A stretch of DNA of 62,781 nt from an uncultured Bacteroidales bacterium. GTDB lineage: Bacteria; Bacteroidota; Bacteroidia; Bacteroidales; FEN-979. The stretch's first letter is position 1; each line of letters starts with the position of its first letter. Shown in pieces: positions 53,046 to 62,542 of this stretch. The DNA lies in assembly GCA_903916595.1 (NCBI GenBank), contig CAIWXI010000039.1, positions 1 to 62,781 on the forward strand, in the 5' to 3' direction. The notes under the pieces are model-generated. The model saw nothing but the letters and a program-made list of their open reading frames with translations, was not told the DNA's origin and ran no database searches. Both the position numbers and the translations under genes were made by a program.

Positions 53046-53058
53046 GGATTAGGGATTG
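53031..53058 (+). repeat. Heptamer tandem repeat GGGRTTA, 4 copies
   Basis: Units GGGGTTA, GGGGTTA, GGGATTA and GGGATTG cover the end of nuoB and its stop codon. Changes between units are transitions. The unit resembles telomere-like repeats only by chance. Confidence 0.85.
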
Positions 53059-53097
53059 GGGAGACAGAATAACATGATAAAAAATCAGAATAATTAT

Positions 53098-53129
53098 TTT
53101 TCACCATTTCACCATTTCACCATTTCGCT
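53098..53129 (-). repeat. Octamer tandem repeat, 4 copies in inverted orientation
   Basis: TTTTCACC, two ATTTCACC and one ATTTCGCT read as AAATRGYG units on the minus strand. They end 11 nt before the nuoC ATG. The 95-nt gap between nuoB and nuoC is almost wholly made of repeats. Confidence 0.9.
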
Positions 53130-53140
53130 ATTTTACATTT

Positions 53141-53599
53141 ATGGATAATACTAATTTAAAAGCCAGGATCCTCGAAATTGTGCCCGATGCGCAACAGGAG
53201 GAGAACAAGCAGTATCTTACACTGCTGGTGCCTGCAGCAAAGCTGCATGAGCTGGCTGTTAAGCTCAAGACCACGGCCGATCTATCATTTGATTTTCTTT
53301 TTTGCCTCAGCGGAGTTGATTATGGCAAGCAGCTTGCTGTGATATATCACCTGAATTCCACCCGGCACAAACATTATATTGTTTTAAAAGTCAAGACCGA
53401 CGACCGGGTGAATCCGAATTTCGATACAGTTTGCGATATCTGGCGAACAGCCGAATTCCATGAACGCGAAACATATGATATGTTTGGTATCCGGTTTAAC
53501 AACCATCCCGACCTCCGCCGCATCTTCCTTGATGAAGACTGGAAAGGCTATCCCTTGCGCAAGGATTATGTGGATGAAGTAAACATCGTTGAATTTTAG
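53141..53599 (+). CDS. nuoC: NADH-quinone oxidoreductase subunit C
   Basis: This 152-residue hydrophilic subunit of the connecting arm matches the 30-kDa complex I family, with FLFCLSGVDYGKQLAVIYHL and the signature ERETYDMFGIRFNNHPDLRRIFLDEDWKGYPLRKDY. It is a separate protein, not fused to NuoD as in E. coli. nuoD follows after 3 nt. Confidence 0.96.
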   Translation: MDNTNLKARILEIVPDAQQEENKQYLTLLVPAAKLHELAVKLKTTADLSFDFLFCLSGVDYGKQLAVIYHLNSTRHKHYIVLKVKTDDRVNPNFDTVCDIWRTAEFHERETYDMFGIRFNNHPDLRRIFLDEDWKGYPLRKDYVDEVNIVEF

Positions 53600-53602
53600 T
53601 CT

Positions 53603-54730
53603 ATGAAAGAAATAGTCAACCTGCCCGTCAGCAAACCAGAGGAAGAGGAATACCATATCAATATGGGTCCCCAGCATCCCTCCACTCACGGGGTTTTGCG
53701 GCTGTTGGTTTCCCTTCAGGGAGAGATTGTTAAAAATCTGAAACCTCATTGCGGCTACATCCACCGGGGTATTGAGAAGATGTGTGAAAAGGATACCTAT
53801 CCCCAGATCATTCATCTTACCGACAGGATGGATTATCTTTCTTCACATATCAACAATCATGCAGTTTGTCTGCTGGTTGAAAAAGCATTGGAGATTGAAG
53901 TTCCTGAACGTGTGCAATACATCCGGACCATCATGGATGAGCTCACACGTATCCAGTCACACCAGCTTTGGTGGGCTAGCTTTGGCATGGATCTTGGAGG
54001 CCTCACCTGTTTCTTCTACGGTCTGCGCGACAGAGAAATGATCCTCGACATCTGGGAAGAAACTACGGGAAGCCGTTTCCTGCAGAGTTATAACTGCCCG
54101 GGAGGAGTTATGCAGGACATCCATCCTAATTTCCAGAAGAAAGTCCATGTATTTCTGAAAACCTTCAAGAAAAAGATAAAGGATTACGAAAAAATCCTTT
54201 CCGGCAACGTGATCTTTGAACAGCGCAGCAAAGGCGTAGGCATGCTTACCAAGGAGGATGCTATCAGCTATGGCATTACTGGTCCTTCGGGGCGCGGATC
54301 TGCCTGGTCATGCGATATCCGCAAGACTGAACCATACAGCATGTACAGCAAGGTTCACTTCAATGAAGTGCTTCGGTATGAATGTGATTCTTATTCACGC
54401 TACATGGTACGCATGCAGGAAATGTATGAATCCATGAACATCATTGAACAGCTTATCGACAACATTCCGGCCGGAGATTACGCGGCCAGGATGAAAGCAG
54501 TAATCAAGTTACCTGCAGGTGAGTACTATCAGCGGGTGGAGTCGGCCCGCGGAGAACTTGGAGTGTATGTAGTTAGCGACGGAAACAAGACTCCGTACAG
54601 GATGAAATTCCGTACCCCGAGCTTCACCAATCTGAGCGTGCTGGACCATCTCAGCCGTGACATGAAAATCGCCGATTTGGTAGCTATCGGAGGTTCTCTC
54701 GACTTAGTAATTCCGGATATTGACAGATAA
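53603..54730 (+). CDS. nuoD: NADH-quinone oxidoreductase subunit D
   Basis: This 375-residue subunit forms part of the quinone-binding cavity with NuoB. Family signatures include MGPQHPSTHGVLRLLVSLQGE, HCGYIHRGIEKM, DRMDYLSSHINNHAVCLLVEK and the C-terminal FVAIGGSLDLVIPDIDR-like end. The sequence is of normal length. nuoH follows after 12 nt. Confidence 0.97.
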   Translation: MKEIVNLPVSKPEEEEYHINMGPQHPSTHGVLRLLVSLQGEIVKNLKPHCGYIHRGIEKMCEKDTYPQIIHLTDRMDYLSSHINNHAVCLLVEKALEIEVPERVQYIRTIMDELTRIQSHQLWWASFGMDLGGLTCFFYGLRDREMILDIWEETTGSRFLQSYNCPGGVMQDIHPNFQKKVHVFLKTFKKKIKDYEKILSGNVIFEQRSKGVGMLTKEDAISYGITGPSGRGSAWSCDIRKTEPYSMYSKVHFNEVLRYECDSYSRYMVRMQEMYESMNIIEQLIDNIPAGDYAARMKAVIKLPAGEYYQRVESARGELGVYVVSDGNKTPYRMKFRTPSFTNLSVLDHLSRDMKIADLVAIGGSLDLVIPDIDR

Positions 54731-54742
54731 AAACAAGGTAAT

Positions 54743-55831
54743 ATGACCTTTAATATTTACGATTTTACATCGTTCACCACCTGGATCGACCAGAGCCTTA
54801 ACAGCCTCATGTCGCCCACCCTGGCGCTGATTACCGAGATGGTTATCATCGGGGTAGTCTTCCTGCTTTTCTATGCAGTTGTAGGCCTTTTCCTGGTGTA
54901 TGCCGAACGTAAGGTTTGTGCTTTCATGCAAAACCGCGTGGGCCCGAACCGCGTGGGCCCTTACGGGATTTTCCAGACTATTGCCGACTTCATCAAACTG
55001 CTGATGAAAGAGCTGGTGTATATCAAAGACTCAGATAAACTCCTGTTCAACATCGCACCGTTTATCGTGATCATTGCCTCTTTCATGGCATTGTCGGCAA
55101 TACCCTTTGCGAAGGGCCTTCATGCGATCGATTTCGACATCGGAATCCTTTATGTGATTGCCGTTTCTTCTCTCGGAGTTGTAGGCATATTGCTTGCAGG
55201 CTGGTCATCGAACAATAAATATTCACTGATCGGCGCCATGAGAAGCGGCGCACAGATCGTTAGCTATGAACTTTCAGTCGGACTTTCCCTGCTTACTATC
55301 ATCGTCCTGGCAGGCACAATGCAGTTCTCGGAGATTGTTGAAATGCAGTCCGACGGCTGGTTCCTTTTCAAAGGACATATCCCTGCCTTTATCGCCTTTG
55401 TGGTGTTCCTTATCTCAAGTACGGCTGAAACCAACAGGGGGCCTTTCGACCTGGCTGAAGCCGAATCAGAGCTCACGGCAGGTTTCCATACTGAATATTC
55501 AGGGATTAAGTTTGCCTTCTTTTTCCTTGCAGAATACATGAATATGTTCCTTGTTGCCTCTATTGCGGCAACTGTATTTCTTGGTGGCTGGATGCCTTTC
55601 CATATCTCAGGTTGGGCCGGTTTCAACACCATTATGGATTACATTCCTCCCTTTGTGTGGTATATCGGCAAGACCGCTTTTGTGATCTGGCTGATGATGT
55701 GGTTCAAATGGACCTTCCCACGCCTGCGTATCGATCAGCTCCTGACCCTCGAGTGGAAATATCTGCTCCCGATCAACCTGGTCAACATTCTTTTAATGGC
55801 ATTTTTAGTATTAATGCATTGGCATTTTTAG
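54743..55831 (+). CDS. nuoH: NADH-quinone oxidoreductase subunit H
   Basis: This 362-residue, eight-helix membrane subunit connects the quinone site to the proton-pumping arm. Hallmarks are [38 protein letters not shown] and [32 protein letters not shown]. The aspartate and glutamates of the E-channel are present in these blocks. Confidence 0.97.
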   Translation: MTFNIYDFTSFTTWIDQSLNSLMSPTLALITEMVIIGVVFLLFYAVVGLFLVYAERKVCAFMQNRVGPNRVGPYGIFQTIADFIKLLMKELVYIKDSDKLLFNIAPFIVIIASFMALSAIPFAKGLHAIDFDIGILYVIAVSSLGVVGILLAGWSSNNKYSLIGAMRSGAQIVSYELSVGLSLLTIIVLAGTMQFSEIVEMQSDGWFLFKGHIPAFIAFVVFLISSTAETNRGPFDLAEAESELTAGFHTEYSGIKFAFFFLAEYMNMFLVASIAATVFLGGWMPFHISGWAGFNTIMDYIPPFVWYIGKTAFVIWLMMWFKWTFPRLRIDQLLTLEWKYLLPINLVNILLMAFLVLMHWHF

Positions 55832-55837
55832 CATACT

Positions 55838-56317
55838 ATGAACAGCTTCTTTAAGTATTTTTCAGATATTTTCCACGGGGTGAAGTCCCTGCTCATCGGG
55901 ATGTCGGTCACAGGCCGGTATTTCTTCAGCCCCGGGCAGATTGTAACGCAGCAATATCCTGAAAACAGGAAAGACCTGCAGATGTTTGAACGGTTCAAGG
56001 GTGAAGTCATTCTGATTCACGATGCGAACAACCAGCATCGCTGCAATGGTTGCGGCATTTGCGAAAACAACTGCCCGAACGGTTCGATCGAAATCATTTC
56101 GGCCAGGGTCCCGGGGGAAGACGGAAAACCCAAACGGATCATCGACAAGCACATTTACCATTTGGGGATGTGTACTTTCTGCGGATTATGCGTTAAGAAC
56201 TGTCCTTCCAATGCCCTTGGATTCTCTCAGGAGTTTGAGCATGCGGTATTCGACCGTTCCAAACTTAACAAAGTGTTAAATAAACCCGGTTCATCAATTA
56301 TTAAAGGTGTAGAGTGA
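55838..56317 (+). CDS. nuoI: NADH-quinone oxidoreductase subunit I
   Basis: This 159-residue subunit carries two [4Fe-4S] clusters, N6a and N6b, bound by CNGCGICENNCP and CTFCGLCVKNCP. It passes electrons towards NuoB. The stop overlaps the nuoJ start by 4 nt (ATGA). Because NuoE, F and G are absent, this is the likely entry point for electrons from an outside donor such as ferredoxin. Confidence 0.96.
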   Translation: MNSFFKYFSDIFHGVKSLLIGMSVTGRYFFSPGQIVTQQYPENRKDLQMFERFKGEVILIHDANNQHRCNGCGICENNCPNGSIEIISARVPGEDGKPKRIIDKHIYHLGMCTFCGLCVKNCPSNALGFSQEFEHAVFDRSKLNKVLNKPGSSIIKGVE

Positions 56318-56826
56318 TGACGACCAATCAATTCATGTTTTTGCTATTCTCGGCGGTGATCGTAATTTTTTCACTGCTGACCGTGACCAGCCGGCGTATT
56401 CTCCGTGCAGCAACGTTTCTGCTGTTTGTACTGGTCTCCACTTCAGGAATGTATTTCCTGCTCAGGTTCAACTTCCTTGCAGCGATCCAGCTCACTTTGT
56501 ATGCCGGAGGTATCGTGGTGCTGATCATATTCTCGATCCTGCTAACCAGCCATATCAACGAGAAACTATCTATCCCTCCCCTTACAAAAAGGATTTATGC
56601 TGCCATAGCTGCCCTTGCCGGAGCAATTCTCTGCATTGTCACTATTCTGCAGACCGAATTTGTACAGAAAGTTTTTGATCCGACCCGGGTGCATATCAGA
56701 ACGATAGGCGAAGGTATGCTGAGTACCGGAAAATATGGTTATGCCCTGCCTTTCGAGGTCATCAGCGTACTGCTGCTGGCTGCAATGATTGGTTCTATAA
56801 TACTGGCTAAGAAAAGAAAAGATTAA
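56314..56826 (+). CDS. nuoJ: NADH-quinone oxidoreductase subunit J
   Basis: This 170-residue membrane subunit has about five helices. The conserved helix with the pi-bulge region appears in RFNFLAAIQLTLYAGGIVVLIIFSILLTSH. It overlaps nuoI by 4 nt and nuoK follows after 16 nt. Confidence 0.95.
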   Translation: MMTTNQFMFLLFSAVIVIFSLLTVTSRRILRAATFLLFVLVSTSGMYFLLRFNFLAAIQLTLYAGGIVVLIIFSILLTSHINEKLSIPPLTKRIYAAIAALAGAILCIVTILQTEFVQKVFDPTRVHIRTIGEGMLSTGKYGYALPFEVISVLLLAAMIGSIILAKKRKD

Positions 56827-56842
56827 TTTAAATTTTACCGCT

Positions 56843-57160
56843 ATGTTTGAAGGCGTACCCATTCACTGGTTTCTGGTTCTTTCAACCACTATGTTTTTTA
56901 TCGGGATTTATGGTTTCCTGGTGAGGAAAAATCTGATCACCATGCTGATGTCGATTGAACTTATCCTGAATTCAGTCTGCATCAACTTCTTGGCATTTAA
57001 CAAGATCCTTTTTCCAGAGCACCTCGAAGGCATGTTCTTCACACTGTTTATAATTGCTGTAGCCGCAGCTGAAGCGTCTGTGGCGATCGCAATAATCATC
57101 AACATTTATCGCCGACTGGTGAATATTGATGTGGAAAAGATGAATGAAATGAAATATTAA
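56843..57160 (+). CDS. nuoK: NADH-quinone oxidoreductase subunit K
   Basis: This 105-residue subunit has three transmembrane helices with the conserved glutamates of the proton path, in LMSIELILNSVCINF and AAAEASVAIAIIINIYR. It is followed by a 84-nt gap filled by tandem repeats before nuoL, the largest interruption within the operon apart from the nuoB-nuoC gap. Confidence 0.96.
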   Translation: MFEGVPIHWFLVLSTTMFFIGIYGFLVRKNLITMLMSIELILNSVCINFLAFNKILFPEHLEGMFFTLFIIAVAAAEASVAIAIIINIYRRLVNIDVEKMNEMKY

Positions 57161-57165
57161 CAAAA

Positions 57166-57207
57166 TGTACGATGTACGATGTACGATGTACGATGTACGA
57201 TGTACGA
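57166..57207 (+). repeat. Heptamer tandem repeat TGTACGA, 6 perfect copies
   Basis: Six identical 7-bp units start 5 nt after the nuoK stop and occupy the gap before nuoL. A related partial unit (TTTACGAT) follows near 57222. TGTACGA contains the self-complementary GTAC. Confidence 0.95.
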
Positions 57208-57244
57208 ATGAAAATTTAAGATTTACGATTAATACAAACATCAT

Positions 57245-59164
57245 ATGATCGATTTCAGTTACACTATCTGGATACTGCTGATACCACTGATAGTTTTCGT
57301 GGTCACAGGGCTTACGGGCAACAGGTTCAAACCCATAGTAACCGGGATTATAGGAACTACAGGCCTTGGCGTGGTATTTTTACTTTCAGTCTTTACCGCG
57401 TACAAATACTTTTTTGTACTTGACAAAGTTGATGGTGCTTTTCAACGCCTCCTGGCCCTCAATTTCACCTGGCTGCACCTGACCGACAAGCTACATATTG
57501 ACATCGGTGTGCTTCTGGATCCCATTTCGGTAATGATGCTTATCGTCATCTCGACAGTATCTTTCATGGTGCATATTTATTCACTTGGTTATATGAAAGG
57601 AGAGAAAGGGTTTGCCCGTTTCTTCTCTATCCTTTCGCTCTTCAGCTTTTCGATGCTTGGCCTGGTAATTGCGACTAACATTTTCCAGATGTACATTTTC
57701 TGGGAACTGGTGGGTGTTTCATCATTTCTTCTGATCGGGTTTTACTATGAACGGGATTCTGCGGTGGCGGCAAGCAAGAAAGCTTTTATTGTGACACGTT
57801 TTGCCGACCTGGGCTTCCTTATCGGTATCCTTGTCCTTTCCTATACCACTGGCACTTTCGATTTCATCACACTTACCGGACCTAACAGTCCGGCATTCAC
57901 ATCCGGACAGGGAATCATGTTCCTGGGCATGTCGACCATGACCTGGTCCATGCTGTTCATTTTCATGGGTGGCGCCGGTAAATCGGCCATGTTTCCGCTC
58001 CATATCTGGTTACCCGATGCGATGGAAGGCCCTACACCCGTGTCGGCTCTTATCCATGCCGCAACTATGGTCGTTGCCGGAGTATATCTTGTTGCACGCA
58101 TGTTCCCGATCTTCCATCATCAAGAGTCGGCTCTGGAGATTGTGGCCTGGGTCGGAGGGTTTACTTCTTTATTTGCTGCCGTGATCGCGTGTACCCAATA
58201 TGATATCAAAAGAGTTCTGGCTTACTCAACCATGTCGCAGATCGGTATGATGATGCTGGCACTTGGTGTTTCAGGATACGGCGGGGAGGATGGCCTTGGT
58301 TACATGGCTTCCATGTTCCACCTGTTTACACATGCCTTTTTCAAAGCCTTGCTTTTCCTTGGCGCCGGCGCAATAATACATGCTGTCCATTCGAATTATA
58401 TGAACGAGATGGGAGGATTAAGGAAATACCTGCCCATCACCCATGCCACCTTCCTCATTGCCTGTCTTGCTATAGCCGGTATTCCTCCATTTGCAGGATT
58501 TTTCAGCAAGGATGAGATCCTGGTTGCAGTCTTCCATCACAATAAAATTTTATTTGCCATGGCATATCTGGTGGCCGGGATGACTGCCTTCTACATGTTC
58601 CGTCTTTATTTTAACGTTTTTTGGGGAAAGGATCAGCATTACCATCATACACCGCATGAAGCTCCGGCCACGATGACCATCCCACTTATTATTTTGGCAA
58701 TTGGTTCGACATTTGCAGGCTTTATTCCTTTTACTAAACTTGTGACTTCCGACAGTCAGCCCTTTGAAACCAATACCGAATGGGGCATTGCCATCCCTGC
58801 AGTGTTTATTGCGCTGGTCGGAATCGGTATAGCAACCATGCTGTACATGAAGAAATCGGAGACCTCAAAGAAAATTTCAATTGCTCTCGGCGGATTTTAT
58901 ATTGCAGCCTTCAACAAGTTTTACATTGACCAGGTCTATCTCTTTATCACAAAAAAGATATTGTTCAATTTAGTATCCCGTCCGATTGCATGGTTCGACC
59001 GCCATATTGTCGACGGGGCCATGAACCAGATAGCCTTCGTAACCAATGTGGCCTCAGATAAGATCAAGGGATTCCAGTCGGGGCAACTGCAGCAGTATGC
59101 TCTTGCCTTCGTCTCAGGGGTCATAGGCCTGGCTTTGTTATTCACCTATTTATGGACCAATTAA
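57245..59164 (+). CDS. nuoL: NADH-quinone oxidoreductase subunit L
   Basis: This 639-residue antiporter-like, proton-pumping subunit has about sixteen helices. Conserved blocks include FWELVGVSSFLLIGFY with the helix-5 Glu, GKSAMFPLHIWLPDAMEGPTPVSALIHAATMVVAG, and FSKDEILVAVF. The long C-terminal lateral helix that braces the membrane arm should be in the last 100 residues. nuoM follows after 12 nt. Confidence 0.97.
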   Translation: MIDFSYTIWILLIPLIVFVVTGLTGNRFKPIVTGIIGTTGLGVVFLLSVFTAYKYFFVLDKVDGAFQRLLALNFTWLHLTDKLHIDIGVLLDPISVMMLIVISTVSFMVHIYSLGYMKGEKGFARFFSILSLFSFSMLGLVIATNIFQMYIFWELVGVSSFLLIGFYYERDSAVAASKKAFIVTRFADLGFLIGILVLSYTTGTFDFITLTGPNSPAFTSGQGIMFLGMSTMTWSMLFIFMGGAGKSAMFPLHIWLPDAMEGPTPVSALIHAATMVVAGVYLVARMFPIFHHQESALEIVAWVGGFTSLFAAVIACTQYDIKRVLAYSTMSQIGMMMLALGVSGYGGEDGLGYMASMFHLFTHAFFKALLFLGAGAIIHAVHSNYMNEMGGLRKYLPITHATFLIACLAIAGIPPFAGFFSKDEILVAVFHHNKILFAMAYLVAGMTAFYMFRLYFNVFWGKDQHYHHTPHEAPATMTIPLIILAIGSTFAGFIPFTKLVTSDSQPFETNTEWGIAIPAVFIALVGIGIATMLYMKKSETSKKISIALGGFYIAAFNKFYIDQVYLFITKKILFNLVSRPIAWFDRHIVDGAMNQIAFVTNVASDKIKGFQSGQLQQYALAFVSGVIGLALLFTYLWTN

Positions 59165-59176
59165 AACGATAAGATA

Positions 59177-60688
59177 ATGAGCTTTCTGTTATTGTTCATC
59201 GTAATCCCTGTTTTGACTGTTATTGGGATATTTTTCAGCAAGACCCATATGCAGGTTAAATGGACCGCTGTCATAGGCATGAGTATTCAGCTGATCCTGG
59301 CCGGGGTTCTCATTTATCTTTTCCTGGCTGCACGTGCTGCAGGCAATACGGCAGAGATCCTGTTCTCGCAGGACATGGTCTGGTACAAGAACCTGAACAT
59401 TCATTTTTTCATAGGGGTTGACGGGGTTTCTGTTGCCATGATCGGGTTAACCGCTATCGTGATCTTTGCAGGAATTTTTGCTTCCTGGGATGTGACTGAC
59501 CTGCCAAGGGAATTTTTTACTTCTCTGATTCTGCTTGCAGCCGGGGTTTTCGGGTTCTTTATCTCTCTGGACCTTTTCACCCTCTTTACTTTTTATGAAA
59601 TTGCAGTAATTCCGATGTACCTGCTGATTGGTATCTGGGGAAGCGGCCCGAGACATTATTCAGCAATGAAACTTACGCTGATGCTGATGGGCGGTTCGGC
59701 TCTGATCATGCTCGGATTGCTTGGGTTGTACTTTAATTCAGCTCCTGGCGGCGGGGCTCTTACATTCAACCTGATCGAGATTTCCAAGGTAAGTATTCCT
59801 ATGCCTGCCCAACGTTTCTTCTTCCCCTTTCTGTTTATTGGTTTCGGGGTGCTTGGAGCGCTTTTCCCTTTCCATACCTGGTCGCCCGACGGCCACGCTT
59901 CTGCGCCTACAGCCGTTTCCATGCTTCATGCCGGCGTTCTGATGAAACTAGGAGGGTATGGCTGCTACCGGGTGGCCGTGTTCCTTCTTCCCGGCGCCGC
60001 TCACGAAATGGCCTGGATTTTCCTGATCCTCACCACCATCGGTGTGATTTACGGAGCCTTCGGAGCGATCTGGCAAAAAGACCTGAAGTACATTAATGCG
60101 TATTCCTCGGTGAGCCATTGCGCTCTTGTGCTTTTCGCAGTGCTGATGATGAACGAGACGGCTATGAACGGGGCCATTTTGCAGATGATTTCACACGGTA
60201 TCATGACAGCCCTTTTCTTTGCACTCATCGGGATGATTTACGGACGGACCCATACAAGGTTAATCAATGAAATGGGCGGCCTGATGAAAGTCATGCCATT
60301 CCTTGCTGTAGCTTATGTGATAGGTGGTCTGGCTTCCCTCGGCCTTCCCGGTTTTAGCGGCTTCGTGGCTGAAATGACCATTTTTGTAGGTTCCTTCCAG
60401 CATAACGATGTGTTCCACAGGGTTTGCACCATAATCGCGGCCTCATCAATCGTTGTTACCGCAGTGTATATCCTGCGTGTTGTAGGTATACTGCTGATGG
60501 GAAAGATAAAAAACCCGGAATTTAACCATATCACTGATGCGAAATGGTTTGACCGAATGAGTGTAGTTACACTTATTATTGGTATAACCGCTATCGGAAT
60601 GGCCCCGCTATGGCTCAGCGATATGATCAATAACGGCCTGGTACCTGTAATGCAGAGAATAATGCTGGCAGGACCGATTCTTCATTAA
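59177..60688 (+). CDS. nuoM: NADH-quinone oxidoreductase subunit M
   Basis: This 503-residue antiporter-like subunit shows the FYEIAVIPMYLLIGIWG block with the helix-5 Glu, FPFHTWSPDGHASAPTAVSMLHAGVLMKLGGYG with the pump lysine region, and GLPGFSGFVAEMTIFVGSF. The length is normal. nuoN follows after 35 nt. Confidence 0.97.
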   Translation: MSFLLLFIVIPVLTVIGIFFSKTHMQVKWTAVIGMSIQLILAGVLIYLFLAARAAGNTAEILFSQDMVWYKNLNIHFFIGVDGVSVAMIGLTAIVIFAGIFASWDVTDLPREFFTSLILLAAGVFGFFISLDLFTLFTFYEIAVIPMYLLIGIWGSGPRHYSAMKLTLMLMGGSALIMLGLLGLYFNSAPGGGALTFNLIEISKVSIPMPAQRFFFPFLFIGFGVLGALFPFHTWSPDGHASAPTAVSMLHAGVLMKLGGYGCYRVAVFLLPGAAHEMAWIFLILTTIGVIYGAFGAIWQKDLKYINAYSSVSHCALVLFAVLMMNETAMNGAILQMISHGIMTALFFALIGMIYGRTHTRLINEMGGLMKVMPFLAVAYVIGGLASLGLPGFSGFVAEMTIFVGSFQHNDVFHRVCTIIAASSIVVTAVYILRVVGILLMGKIKNPEFNHITDAKWFDRMSVVTLIIGITAIGMAPLWLSDMINNGLVPVMQRIMLAGPILH

Positions 60689-60723
60689 AACGAAAAAAGT
60701 AAAAAACAATAAATATCTGACCC

Positions 60724-62133
60724 ATGTTGATCATGAGACACGAATTACTGCTGATTGCGATCACGGTGATTCTTTTACTTGTTGAGATTTTTCTTCCCGC
60801 TGATAAAAAGAGCAGGATCATAACTCCTGCCATCCTGTTGATGACAGCCGTGCTCATCCTGGGTTTCATTCCAGGGCCAACAGGCATACTGTTCGGGGGT
60901 ATGTACCAGACCACCGCACTGATCATCATGCTTAAAAACATTTTGAATATAGGAGCCCTGATCGTGATGATACAAAGTGCAGACTGGCTCAGGAAACCGG
61001 AAAACAAAGAAAAGATCAGCGAATATTATATTCTGCTTCTTTCCACACTGATCGGGATGCAGTATATGATCTCTTCAGGTGATTTCCTGATGTTCTACCT
61101 CGGGCTGGAGCTGGCAACGATCCCTCTTGCAGCGCTTGCCGCTTTTGAAAGGTTAAAGGAAAAATCAGCTGAAGCGGGGGTGAAACTTATTTTCTCCTCG
61201 GCCCTTTCGTCAGGCATCCTTCTCTATGGTCTTTCAATGATATACGGAACTACGGGCAGCTTGTACTTTGCTGAGGTAGGACCGGTTTTCACGGGGACCC
61301 CTCTGCAGGTTCTCGCCTTTATCTTTTTCTTTGCAGGGATGGCTTTCAAGATCTCCCTGGTTCCTTTTCACCTCTGGACTGCCGATGTTTACGAAGGCGC
61401 CCCGGTGAATATCACTTCTTACCTTTCTGTAGTTTCCAAGGGAGCAGCTGCATTCATGTTAACGATACTTCTGTACACAGTATTCAGCAAGATCGCACTA
61501 ATGTGGAGCAATGTTCTGTATATCATCATTATTTTAACAATCACTCTGGGTAACCTCTTTGCCATCCGCCAGCAAAATCTTAAGCGTTTTCTGGCCTTCT
61601 CGTCTATCGCACAGGCAGGTTTTATTCTCCTGGGTATTATAGGTCAAAGCCAGTACGGAATGTCTACCGTGATCTATTTCGTGCTCGTTTACATTTTTTC
61701 AAATCTGGGTGCCTTTGGCGTCGTTGGCATAATCTCGAACCGCAGCGGAAAAGAGAATATCAACGATTATGATGGTCTGTACAGGACAAATCCAAAGTTG
61801 TCGATGGTCATGATGCTGTCGCTCTTCTCCCTGGCCGGGATTCCTCCGGTAGCCGGTTTTTTCGGAAAATTCTTCCTGTTTGCCGCAGCTGCTAATCACG
61901 GGTTATATATCCTGGTACTGATTGCAATTGTAAACACTGTCATTTCGTTGTACTACTACCTGCTGGTGATCAAAGCCATGTTCCTGAACCGAAGTGACCA
62001 GCCGATCCCCAGGATCAAAAGTGATTTCTATAGCAGTCTTGGCCTTATTCTATGCCTGGTTGGTATATTTGCAATCGGTATTTTCAGCGCTGTATTTGAA
62101 ATGATCAACGGATTGAGTTATGGGCTTTATTAA
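60724..62133 (+). CDS. nuoN: NADH-quinone oxidoreductase subunit N
   Basis: This 469-residue antiporter-like subunit has the YLGLELATIPLAALAAF block, FKISLVPFHLWTADVYEGAPVNITSYLSVVSKGAA and LAGIPPVAGFFGKFFLF. Met5 is an alternative start. It is the last recognised complex I gene. An eight-copy octamer tract begins inside its stop codon. Confidence 0.97.
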   Translation: MLIMRHELLLIAITVILLLVEIFLPADKKSRIITPAILLMTAVLILGFIPGPTGILFGGMYQTTALIIMLKNILNIGALIVMIQSADWLRKPENKEKISEYYILLLSTLIGMQYMISSGDFLMFYLGLELATIPLAALAAFERLKEKSAEAGVKLIFSSALSSGILLYGLSMIYGTTGSLYFAEVGPVFTGTPLQVLAFIFFFAGMAFKISLVPFHLWTADVYEGAPVNITSYLSVVSKGAAAFMLTILLYTVFSKIALMWSNVLYIIIILTITLGNLFAIRQQNLKRFLAFSSIAQAGFILLGIIGQSQYGMSTVIYFVLVYIFSNLGAFGVVGIISNRSGKENINDYDGLYRTNPKLSMVMMLSLFSLAGIPPVAGFFGKFFLFAAAANHGLYILVLIAIVNTVISLYYYLLVIKAMFLNRSDQPIPRIKSDFYSSLGLILCLVGIFAIGIFSAVFEMINGLSYGLY

Positions 62134-62196
62134 AATGGTGAAATGGTGAAATGGTGAAATGGCGAAATGGCGAAATGGTGAAATGGTGAAATGGCG
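62133..62196 (+). repeat. Octamer tandem repeat AAATGGYG, 8 copies
   Basis: The first unit uses the last base of the nuoN stop codon. Units vary only as AAATGGTG or AAATGGCG. The tract fills the gap to the next gene at 62216. Confidence 0.95.
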
Positions 62197-62215
62197 AAAA
62201 TAAATCATAAAAAAA

Positions 62216-62542
62216 ATGCTTAAAGGAAAACATACTGTTGCAGAGATTGAAGGAGTTAGATGCTCCATTGTTGAGACGGGCGTATCGGACGAAAGGATTA
62301 AATTTCTGAGGAAAATCCTGGAAATTAATAAATACGTAGTGAAAACTGAACAAGAGAAGGCCAAAGACGGATCTCTTCTTGCTTCTTCTGTTATAGGAGT
62401 AACAGATCTCATCTTCAACGTCATGATCTATCTTTATGAAAGGAATCTCGTACGCGAAGACGGCCATGTGCTCAACCCGGCATACTGGAACCAATGGCCG
62501 GATAAGGATTGGGATATGCCTTATTATCAGGTGCTAAGATAA
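62216..62542 (+). CDS. Small protein of unknown function, downstream of nuoN
   Basis: This 108-residue protein is soluble and probably cytoplasmic, with no signal peptide or transmembrane segment. It starts with GKHTVAEIEGVRCSIVETGVSDERIKFLRKILEINKY and ends with a tryptophan-rich NPAYWNQWPDKDWDMPYY region. Its codon usage and composition look genuine, and its length and start are well defined. I do not recognise the family. It lies between two octamer tracts and could be linked with complex I assembly, but only its position supports that. Confidence 0.65.
   Translation: MLKGKHTVAEIEGVRCSIVETGVSDERIKFLRKILEINKYVVKTEQEKAKDGSLLASSVIGVTDLIFNVMIYLYERNLVREDGHVLNPAYWNQWPDKDWDMPYYQVLR

Noticed and set aside
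53031-53058. Telomere-like GGGGTTA repeat
   Set aside because: Only four degenerate copies inside an operon; it fits the local short-repeat pattern and no linear end is indicated.
56972-57244. Minus-strand frame with a repeated SYIVHRT-like peptide
   Set aside because: The peptide repeat is only the translation of the TGTACGA tandem repeat between nuoK and nuoL.
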